This document shows positions 7,281 through 13,217 of a stretch of 21,761 bases of DNA, one piece after another. How positions within the stretch are numbered: position 1 is the stretch's first letter; the number at the start of each line of letters is the position of its first letter. Source of the DNA: Bacteroidota bacterium (GTDB lineage: Bacteria; Bacteroidota; Bacteroidia; Chitinophagales; Chitinophagaceae). A program made the translations under genes and the position numbers. The notes below the pieces were generated by a model. The model was given only the letters and a program-made list of their open reading frames with translations, ran no database searches and had not been told where the DNA came from. Where the stretch lies: the NCBI GenBank assembly GCA_023391015.1, contig JAEWBT010000142.1, positions 1 to 21,761 on the forward strand, written 5' to 3'.

Positions 7281-8513
7281 TTAAAGGATGTTTTGGATCG
7301 CCGAAAGGTATTTCTGCGCCAGCACGCCGCGATCAAAATTACCTTTTGCATACTGATAACCGGAAATGCCCTCCGCTACAGCACGCTCCGGGTGTTGGAG
7401 GTACTGGCGGATAATGCGGTTGTATTCTCCAATGTTTTCCGGCTCTGCGTAGCTGCCTGCACCGGCCGTTTCCACCAATTCCCGCGACACCCCGTCGATC
7501 GCCATTAGAATGGGTTTTTTGCACGACATGTAGTCGAAGGTCTTGTTGGAATAAACGGTTTTAAACGTGTCTACTTTTTTGAGCACCGAAGCGCCCATTT
7601 CAGAGGCCAGAATGTATTTGAACACCTCCGCTTTCGGCACCGGATCGAGGAAGCGCACGTTTTTCACGTCCATTTCCGCAGCCAGCTTTTTCAACCGCTC
7701 TTTTTCCATGCCCTGACCGATCAGCAAAAACAACACATTGGTGTCTTCCAGCGCTTTTCCCGCCTGCAACACCTGCTCCAGATGGTTGGCTACGCCATGT
7801 GCCCCCACATACGTAATCACAAAACGGCCTTCCAGATCATGCGATTTCCGGAAATCAGCGGTATCGAATGTCTCCAGCAAGCGCTCCGAAAGACTAAAAT
7901 CGGAAGCGTTCGGAATCATAATCAGCTTGTTTTCCGGAACTTTTTTCACATCGCGCAGCGTCTTGTAAAAAGCGGGCGTGAGGACGTTGATCAGTTTTGC
8001 CTTCCGGTAAATGAAATTCTCAAACCAATACGCCAGCTTGATAATCAGGCCGTTTTTCAACACGCCGGTGTCAATGGCGGATTCGGGCCACAGGTCGCGC
8101 ACTTCAAAGACGAGCGGAATGCGCTTGAAGACGGAAATCAGCCAGCCACTTGCGCCCACAAAAAGCGGCGGCGAGGTTACCACCACCACATCGAATTTTC
8201 CTTTTGCCTTGAAAAGCCCGGCCCACAGCGCCGAAAACATAAAAGAGAAATAGCCCCAAAGCCGTCCCAGAAAGTTTTTGTTGTAGGACTCCGATACGTG
8301 ACAGCGCCACACAGTCACCGCGCCCTGCATTTTTTCCCGGAAATAATGGCCTTTGTATTCCGGGCGTTTCTCGCTGCCGTTGGCGTGCATCATGCCAGCC
8401 AGTACGGTCACCTGATGACCAGCGTCGGTCCACATGCGCGTCAGCTCGTTCCAGCGGGACCCACCGGGATCGTCTTCTTCGAGGAAATATTGATGTAAAA
8501 GAAGGATGTTCAT
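7281..8513 (-). CDS. Glycosyltransferase family 4 (GT-B), WbuB/PglA-like
   Basis: 410 aa, two Rossmann domains. The N-terminus MNILLLHQYFLEEDDPGGSRWNEL and VTVLAG are typical of WbuB-type GT4 enzymes that act early on lipid-linked sugars. The C-terminal donor domain contains VITYVGAHGVANHLEQVL and NVLFLLIGQGMEKERLK, and the donor-phosphate region YSNKTFDYMSCKKPILMAIDG. A Lys in VFRYIL/VLKKVD-type segments and the acidic E-x7-E region are less canonical than in plant-type GT4s. Cytosolic, probably adds the second sugar onto the PglC product. It is first in the tight pgl-like cassette; 54 bases, with nothing recognisable, separate it from the upstream heparinase-family gene. Donor and linkage cannot be read from sequence. 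Confidence 0.9.
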   Translation of the reverse strand: MNILLLHQYFLEEDDPGGSRWNELTRMWTDAGHQVTVLAGMMHANGSEKRPEYKGHYFREKMQGAVTVWRCHVSESYNKNFLGRLWGYFSFMFSALWAGLFKAKGKFDVVVVTSPPLFVGASGWLISVFKRIPLVFEVRDLWPESAIDTGVLKNGLIIKLAYWFENFIYRKAKLINVLTPAFYKTLRDVKKVPENKLIMIPNASDFSLSERLLETFDTADFRKSHDLEGRFVITYVGAHGVANHLEQVLQAGKALEDTNVLFLLIGQGMEKERLKKLAAEMDVKNVRFLDPVPKAEVFKYILASEMGASVLKKVDTFKTVYSNKTFDYMSCKKPILMAIDGVSRELVETAGAGSYAEPENIGEYNRIIRQYLQHPERAVAEGISGYQYAKGNFDRGVLAQKYLSAIQNIL

Positions 8514-8567
8514 GTTGTATGGATGGCGCGCAGGCTCTGTTGTCGCAGGAACGCAAAAACGCAGCGA

Positions 8568-10445
8568 CTACCCCCGCAAAGTGGTTCGAATCACTGCTGT
8601 ATTTCCGGAAATCACCGTCATCTGAGCCGGACTCTTCTGCCCGTAATAATCAGAGACGTCGCAGGGAATCTTTTCCACCGCAACGCCGTCGGTTTCCGGA
8701 ATAATTTCCAAAGAACTATCTGGTGGCGTGTGCCAGAGTTGGCGCAAAGTGCCACCGGCGGGTGCATTCTCAACAATATCTTCTATCTCCCACACCGCTT
8801 CTCCTTTCTTTTTCACCAGGTTGCGGCGGTGGAGAATGTCTTTCCCCAAATGCCGGAACGCATGGATGGCTCCGGAAAAAACATAGCGGTCGGCTTCTTC
8901 TTTCAGCGTAGGCTGTCCGGCAGTTTGCGTCCAGTAATACCAGATGAAACGCCCGCCTTTCTGCATTTGGTCGGCATCGCCGAGCTGCACGGTGTTGTGC
9001 GAAGCGGTGCCCATAAAATAGCGCAGCGTGGCTTCGTCGGTGTTGTATTTATAGCTGCCGCCGTCGAGCAGGATATTCTTCCCTTGGTACCAGAGGTCAA
9101 GGTGGAGGTTGTCGGCTTGTCCGGGACGGTCTTTATGGCTCCCGCAACGCAAAAAAGTCAGCGTTTCGGCTTCCCGAATCACGTAGTAGCCGCCTTTTGG
9201 AAAGGTATGAATGTCGTTTTCCAGACGGAGTTTCGGGAGTGATTTTTCGGGAAATCCATACCACAAGGCATCTTCGCCAAATCCTTCGCAGCCCTCCAGG
9301 GTTTTACCCAAGGCCTGCGCCAGCGCTTCGAGCTGCGGACGGTAATCGCGGTAATCGGCGCTGCTGAGGCGGAAAAACAACGCGCCGTCGTTGGCACCGT
9401 AGTTGGGCAGCCAGCCATCGGCGGCATTCATACAGGTGTAGAGGAATTGCAGGCTCTTTTCGGCGCGCGCTTTCACCACCGGCGCAACGCTTTCGCCATT
9501 GATTTCGGCGAGTCGCAACGCCCAGGTGAGCAACTGCACGACTACCCGATGGTAGTTCATGGAGAATTGCAGAAACGTGCCATCCTCGTAAATCTGATAG
9601 GCAATTTCTTCTTCAAACCACTTCTTGCCGGCAGCTTTCCACCTGGAAATCTCCCCCATTTCCGGAAACAAGAGGCCCGCCAGATACAAGGTCAGGGTCT
9701 CGGTAATGGCGTGATTATTCCGAACGGAGATGCGCGAGAAATGGATGTTGTTATACACGTGGTGGATGTTCCAGTACACCACATGCATTATTTTCCGGAA
9801 AAGAGCCTCCGTCAATACGGGGGAATTCCGGTAATAATACAGCGCGAAAATCCAGTTGAGCGTGCGCAGGGAAATCTCCTGACTGCACTTAAAGTTCGGT
9901 CCGCAGTTAATGGGGTTGGCGTCAATCCACGAGGCTATCTCCCGGAAGACATCCGCCGCACAGTCTTGCCCAAAATGGTAATCGTAGCGGATAATATCTT
10001 CCAGAAACGAAAACCGGCTTTTCTCCCACACAAATTTGATGTCGCCCGCAGCGGCGGCGTAGTCCTGAATCTCGGTCCAGTGCTTGTTGCGGTCGTAGCG
10101 AAAGCCGCTGTCCGGGTTTTTCACCCAGTCATAATCAGCGCCAATATCCAGCTTGCCGCCGTTGAAGAACAGGAACGTTCCGGCCTTATACTCTTCGTAG
10201 CGCTTTTCTAAGTCGGCGTGGCGAACCTTGGGAATGCGGAGCGCTTCACGGCTTTCAAAAAAGAACGGCTTAGCATTCTTCCGCCATTCTTCCAACGACA
10301 GAGACGCCACCTGCGGCGGTGTGGTAGGAAACTTCTTCTTCAGCAGTCCGGCCTTGGTTTGCAGGGCATATTTCACCCGGAATGCCACGTAGCGCATCCC
10401 CATGTTGCGCACCAGATTGGCCGATCGCTGCACTTTCTTAAGCAT
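8568..10445 (-). CDS. Heparinase II/III family protein (alginate-lyase-like)
   Basis: 625 aa. The N-terminal two thirds are an alpha/alpha toroid with HFSRISVRNNHAITE (residues 235-249: N244, H245, E249) and MNYHRVV (Y298, H299), the positions used for catalysis in PL12-like lyases. The C-terminal part is the Heparinase_II_III beta-sandwich: GGYYVIRE (418-425), NLHLDLWYQGKNILLDGGSYKYN (446-468), and ASHNTVQLGDADQM. No signal peptide is visible (the start MLKKVQRSANLVRNMG is amphipathic), so it may act in the cytosol or at the inner membrane. Such genes recur in Bacteroidota and Proteobacteria capsule loci beside bi-domain oxidoreductases and 2-epimerases, where their exact role is not settled; polymer editing, or lysis of stalled chains, is an inference. 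Its start overlaps the end of wecB by 8 bases. Confidence 0.9.
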   Translation of the reverse strand: MLKKVQRSANLVRNMGMRYVAFRVKYALQTKAGLLKKKFPTTPPQVASLSLEEWRKNAKPFFFESREALRIPKVRHADLEKRYEEYKAGTFLFFNGGKLDIGADYDWVKNPDSGFRYDRNKHWTEIQDYAAAAGDIKFVWEKSRFSFLEDIIRYDYHFGQDCAADVFREIASWIDANPINCGPNFKCSQEISLRTLNWIFALYYYRNSPVLTEALFRKIMHVVYWNIHHVYNNIHFSRISVRNNHAITETLTLYLAGLLFPEMGEISRWKAAGKKWFEEEIAYQIYEDGTFLQFSMNYHRVVVQLLTWALRLAEINGESVAPVVKARAEKSLQFLYTCMNAADGWLPNYGANDGALFFRLSSADYRDYRPQLEALAQALGKTLEGCEGFGEDALWYGFPEKSLPKLRLENDIHTFPKGGYYVIREAETLTFLRCGSHKDRPGQADNLHLDLWYQGKNILLDGGSYKYNTDEATLRYFMGTASHNTVQLGDADQMQKGGRFIWYYWTQTAGQPTLKEEADRYVFSGAIHAFRHLGKDILHRRNLVKKKGEAVWEIEDIVENAPAGGTLRQLWHTPPDSSLEIIPETDGVAVEKIPCDVSDYYGQKSPAQMTVISGNTAVIRTTLRG

Positions 10446-11562
10446 GTTGCAAAGGTGCGCTTTTCTCCAGCTTAAAGATGGAAATCAAATCGTCCACGAT
10501 GCGGGAAGCCGTTTTTCCATCCCACTTCTCCGGGATGTCTCCGGTAGGCCAGTTGCCGTTGAATAACTCCTCAAAGGCCGGCGCGATGGCTTCGGGAGAA
10601 ACGCCCAGCAGGCGGTTGGTGCCAATGGTGCAGGTCTCCGGGCGCTCGGTGTTGGCGCGCAGCGTCATGCAGGGCACGTGCATCACGGTGGTTTCTTCGG
10701 TAACGCCGCCAGAGTCAGTAACCACCGCCTTGGCGTGCTGCACGAGGTAGTTGAATTGCAGGTAGCCCAGCGGCTCAATCATGTGCAGGTTGGGTGCTTC
10801 GATGCCGATCTGGCGGAGCATCCTGGCCGTGCGGGGATGCACCGGAAAGACCAGCGGCAGCCCCCGCGAGGCTTCTACAATCGCATCCATCAGGCGCTTC
10901 AGGCTTTGCTCTTCGTCCACATTGCCGGGGCGGTGCAGCGTCATCACGATGTACTGGCCTTTCTCCAAACCCAGCTCTTCCCAAACAGGCGGCGCTTCAA
11001 AGCGCGGCTGATGCTTCAGCAGCGTATCGATCATGGTGTTTCCAACAAAAAAAATACGATCGTCGGGAACGCCCGCTTTGCGCAGGTTTTCGTTGGCCGT
11101 TTCGGAGGTAGTAAAGAAATAATCGGTAATGGCGTCGGTTACCATGCGGTTGATTTCTTCGGGCATAGAAAGGTCGTGGCTGCGGATACCGGCTTCCACG
11201 TGGGCCACTTTGATATTCCCGATTTTCTTGGCAGCAATAGAGCAGGCCATGGTGGAGGTGACGTCGCCCACAACAATAAGCAGCTCCGGCTGGCGCTCCA
11301 GCAGCACCTTTTCATAGCGGATCATAATGGCCGCCGTTTGTTCGGCCTGCGTGCCGCCGCCGGCCTCGAGGTTCAGGTGAGGTTCGGGAATGCCGAGTTG
11401 CTCAAAGAAGTCGCCGCTCATCTTTTTGTCATAGTGCTGACCGGTGTGGATCAGGCGGTATTGCAGCGGCCAGCCCGCTTTTTGAGCGGTTTCGATGGCT
11501 TCGAGGATGGGCGCAATCTTCATGAAGTTGGGTCGTGCGCCGGCGATGATATCGATGAGCAT
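10438..11562 (-). CDS. wecB: UDP-N-acetylglucosamine 2-epimerase (non-hydrolysing), WecB/WbpI-like
   Basis: 374 aa, full length. GARPNFMKIAPIL at the N-terminus, HTGQHYD (39-45), VVGDVTSTMACSIAAKK (97-113), VAHVEAGIRSHDLSMPEEINR (119-139), MTLHRPGNVD (207-216) and DSGGVTEE are the UDP-sugar binding and catalytic motifs of the family. The family interconverts UDP-GlcNAc and UDP-ManNAc, or, as in WbpI, UDP-GlcNAc3NAcA and UDP-ManNAc3NAcA. The GDVxST form, rather than the GDTTT of E. coli WecB, and the presence of WlbA/WlbB homologues in the locus make the WbpI role plausible. That assignment is inferred. It is the first gene after the REP island and overlaps the heparinase gene, suggesting co-transcription. 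Confidence 0.92.
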   Translation of the reverse strand: MLIDIIAGARPNFMKIAPILEAIETAQKAGWPLQYRLIHTGQHYDKKMSGDFFEQLGIPEPHLNLEAGGGTQAEQTAAIMIRYEKVLLERQPELLIVVGDVTSTMACSIAAKKIGNIKVAHVEAGIRSHDLSMPEEINRMVTDAITDYFFTTSETANENLRKAGVPDDRIFFVGNTMIDTLLKHQPRFEAPPVWEELGLEKGQYIVMTLHRPGNVDEEQSLKRLMDAIVEASRGLPLVFPVHPRTARMLRQIGIEAPNLHMIEPLGYLQFNYLVQHAKAVVTDSGGVTEETTVMHVPCMTLRANTERPETCTIGTNRLLGVSPEAIAPAFEELFNGNWPTGDIPEKWDGKTASRIVDDLISIFKLEKSAPLQHA

Positions 11563-11595
11563 AAGGGCGTAAATTAAAGTGTTTCGGGTTGAGGT

Positions 11596-11691
11596 GTGGG
11601 TTGAACCCCTTTGGGGTTCTTTTCTTTACTATCGTTTTATCCCCCGGACTGCGTCCGGGGCTATTCACATTCAAGCCCTTCGGGGTTGGGA
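11596..11691 (+). repeat. REP-like unit A1
   Basis: A 96-base unit made of three small hairpins in order: head GAACCCCTTTGGGGTTC preceded by GTGGGTT; middle CCCCGGACTGCGTCCGGGG; then the linker CTATTCACATTC and tail AAGCCCTTCGGGGTT. It is nearly identical to A3 beyond the transposase gene and similar to A2. It starts 34 bases upstream of the wecB start codon. Confidence 0.85.
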
Positions 11692-11717
11692 GATGGTGTT
11701 TATTGTGATGAATCCGT

Positions 11718-11811
11718 GTGGGTTGAACCCCTTTGGGGTTCTTTTCCTTTGTGTCTTTTTGCCCCGGATTGCATCCGGGGCTATTCAGATTTAAGCCCTT
11801 CGGGCTTGGGA
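11718..11811 (+). repeat. REP-like unit A2
   Basis: A 94-base unit with the same three-hairpin layout as A1 and in the same orientation. The middle hairpin carries compensating changes (CCCCGGATTGCATCCGGGG: both arms changed together), and the tail is the perfect AAGCCCTTCGGGCTT. Paired changes suggest the folded form is what is kept. Confidence 0.85.
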
Positions 11812-11866
11812 AATGTGAGTGTCGGGTTTAAACACGTGTAAGGCTTCTTTTGTGCTTTGTATCGGG

Positions 11867-11929
11867 AAGCCCAAAGGGCTTCAATTTGAATAGCCGCCGA
11901 TGAAACCGTTTTGCCTGGCGCGTAAAGGG
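11867..11929 (-). repeat. REP-like unit B1 (degenerate, inverted)
   Basis: Reverse-orientation relative of the A units. It shares the tail AAGCCCAAAGGGCTT and the linker AATTTGAATAGCC, but the middle hairpin (CCGCCGATGAAACCGTTTTG) has decayed. No head hairpin can be recognised. Confidence 0.6.
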
Positions 11930-12019
11930 AAGGCCTTTTCCACCTTTCACTTGAATAGCCGCCGGTAAAACCGGCGGATCAGGCGAATCTAAAGGAACCA
12001 AACCCAACAGGGGCAAGCG
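11930..12019 (-). repeat. REP-like unit B2 (inverted, partly decayed)
   Basis: It has the linker CACTTGAATAGCC and an intact middle hairpin CCGCCGGTAAAACCGGCGG, but a degenerate tail on the left and a decayed head (AAACCCAACAGGGGCAAG) on the right. Confidence 0.6.
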
Positions 12020-12058
12020 CGATCAAATAAAACCATACTTATCTGGTGTACAGGCGGA

Positions 12059-12142
12059 ATCCCAAAGGGCTTCAATTCGAATAGCCGCCGACGAAACCGG
12101 CGGATAAAAGGTAATGATGCAAACACCCCAAAGGGGCCAATG
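12059..12142 (-). repeat. REP-like unit B3 (inverted)
   Basis: Tail CCCAAAGGGCTT, linker CAATTCGAATAGCC, middle hairpin CCGCCGACGAAACCGGCGG (one arm change), and head ACCCCAAAGGGGCC. Same order as the A units when read on the minus strand. Confidence 0.75.
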
Positions 12143-12180
12143 CTATAAAGTAAGGTCATACTTACCAGTCGTCCGCCCGG

Positions 12181-12271
12181 AAGCCCAAAGGGCTTTAATT
12201 TGAATAGCCGCCGGTGAAACCGGCGGACTAGGCAGATAAGCAGGAAACAACCCTGAAAGGGTTGAACCCAC
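12181..12271 (-). repeat. REP-like unit B4 (inverted), flanking the transposase gene on its 3' side
   Basis: Most complete inverted unit: tail AAGCCCAAAGGGCTTT, linker AATTTGAATAGCC, middle hairpin CCGCCGGTGAAACCGGCGG, and head CAACCCTGAAAGGGTTGAAC ending in CCAC, the inverse of GTGGGTT. Its head faces the transposase gene, as does the head of A3 on the other side, so the gene lies between inverted heads. Confidence 0.8.
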
Positions 12272-12306
12272 AAATGTTTCCGGAAACAGGCAGAAATGTT
12301 TTGGAT

Positions 12307-12750
12307 TCACAATAAATGTTTTTCATCAAAGACAATGCCATTTTCAGCCAACAATCGTTTGTATTCCTCCAGAAAACTTTCGGTTTTGTGATGCTCTTTT
12401 TGGTTCTTGATATAATTGATGACCGTGTCTTTTTCTTTCAGGTTGTAGGTGAATGCCCCGTAATCTTCCTGCCAATTCCGGAACGCCGGGAAGGTTCCTT
12501 GTGCTTTCATCCAAACACTGCTGGCTACTTTGATGTTTTTCACAAAATCGCTGAGCCGGACGGTAGGATGCAGGTCCGAAAAGATGTGAATATGGTCGGC
12601 CATGCCATTGATGCGATACAACTTGCAGCCCATGTTTTGAATCACACCGTAGATATACTGGTACAAGTCTTTCTCTGCATTTTCCGGCAGGGTTGGCTCC
12701 CGGTGTTTGGTGCCGAACACAATTTGGTAAAAAATCTGACGGTACGGCAT
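12307..12750 (-). CDS. tnpA: IS200-like / REP-associated tyrosine transposase (Y1 HUH transposase)
   Basis: 147 aa, the compact Y1_Tnp (Transposase_17) size. The opening YRQIFYQIVFGTKHREPTL is the first beta strand of this family. The metal-binding HUH motif is H53-I-H55 in MADHIHIFSDL. VKNIKVASSVWMK forms the central helix. The catalytic helix is DTVINYIKNQKEHH, with Tyr113 as probable nucleophile and Gln117 four residues on, as in IS200-type enzymes. All key residues and an open frame are present, so it may be active. It would cut and join single-stranded DNA at hairpin ends. The flanking REP-like units argue for RAYT rather than a simple IS200 copy. A TTCCGGAA copy lies inside the gene (12476-12483). 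Confidence 0.9.
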   Translation of the reverse strand: MPYRQIFYQIVFGTKHREPTLPENAEKDLYQYIYGVIQNMGCKLYRINGMADHIHIFSDLHPTVRLSDFVKNIKVASSVWMKAQGTFPAFRNWQEDYGAFTYNLKEKDTVINYIKNQKEHHKTESFLEEYKRLLAENGIVFDEKHLL

Positions 12751-12765
12751 AGCGTTGTGTTTTGC

Positions 12766-12859
12766 GTGGGTTGAACCCCTCCGGGGTTCTTTTCATCATA
12801 TCGTTTATTCCCCGGACTGCGTCCGGGGCTATTCACATTCAAGCCCTTCGGGGTTGGGA
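12766..12859 (+). repeat. REP-like unit A3, just upstream of the transposase gene
   Basis: A 94-base unit almost identical to A1 over its middle and tail (CCCCGGACTGCGTCCGGGG, CTATTCACATTC, AAGCCCTTCGGGGTTGGG). The head carries CCTCCGG in place of CCTTTGG. It ends 16 bases before the transposase ATG and so occupies the gene's upstream control region. Confidence 0.85.
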
Positions 12860-12943
12860 AACGTAAAGGGCACATGTTGATCTACCCGTGCTTACATTCC
12901 CGGAACTAACCAGCTAATGGCTTTCATCACCGCATGTGATATT

Positions 12944-13130
12944 GCGTCCGGGCGAGTGTCTGAGCCCAATACGAGCGGCGGGAATGCATCCGGACACCTG
13001 TCCGAGGCCAACACGAAAGTCGGGGATGTGTCCGGACACGTGTCCGAGCCCAAGACGGATATCCGTTTCCTAGCCGGACACCTACCTGTCTGAGTCTAAG
13101 ACGGATATCCGTTTCCTGTCCGGACACTTT
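12944..13130. repeat. Imperfect tandem repeat, 42-46 bases, about 4.4 copies, with nested palindromes
   Basis: Units start at 12944, 12986, 13028 and 13072, with a partial unit from 13118. Each has TCCGGACAC-type DNA followed by (G/C)TGTCCGAG, then CCAAxACG. The third and fourth units share the identical stretch AAGACGGATATCCGTTTCCT. Perfect palindromes include GTGTCCGGACAC (13028-13039), CGGACACGTGTCCG (13033-13046) and ACGGATATCCGT (13055-13066, 13101-13112). The 357-base gap 12860-13217 holds no convincing gene; the open frame through it is repeat-derived. It lies between the transposase and the 3' end of the oxidoreductase gene. Confidence 0.8.
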
Positions 13131-13217
13131 TCCCCATGGAGTTTGAAGCGCAGCAACTGACAAAAGTTGTCTTTCGGGTTTGATGTCCGGCTTGGGAAGG
13201 CGGCTTTTCTCTATTTT

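Larger units (their letters stand above)
11596..12859. mobile_element. RAYT/REP island: IS200-like transposase gene with seven REP-like units
   Basis: Two forward units, four inverted units, the transposase gene, and one more forward unit fill the space between wecB and the tandem-repeat block. The whole 743-base stretch 11563-12306 contains no believable gene; the ORFs there are translations of the repeats. The layout fits a REP-associated tyrosine transposase and its BIME-like substrates. The 3' boundary of any mobile unit cannot be fixed; the minimum piece bracketed by inverted GTGGGTT heads is 12248-12784. Confidence 0.7.

Noticed and set aside
7782..8498. 238-residue plus-strand frame opposite the GT4 gene
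   Set aside because: Antisense shadow of a gene with clear GT4 features; no motif of its own.
11596..12271. Possible CRISPR array
   Set aside because: Units are about 95 bases with internal hairpins, in both orientations, with no short equal spacers and no cas genes.
11989..12273. 94-residue minus-strand frame with repeated RRFHRRLFKLKPFG segments
   Set aside because: The periodic protein is just the translation of the inverted REP-like units; no start signal or known domain.
12927..13163. 78-residue minus-strand frame in the tandem-repeat block
   Set aside because: Encodes repeats such as WARTRVRTHPR that follow the DNA repeat; unit lengths of 42, 44 and 46 do not preserve frame, so it is not a protein repeat under selection.
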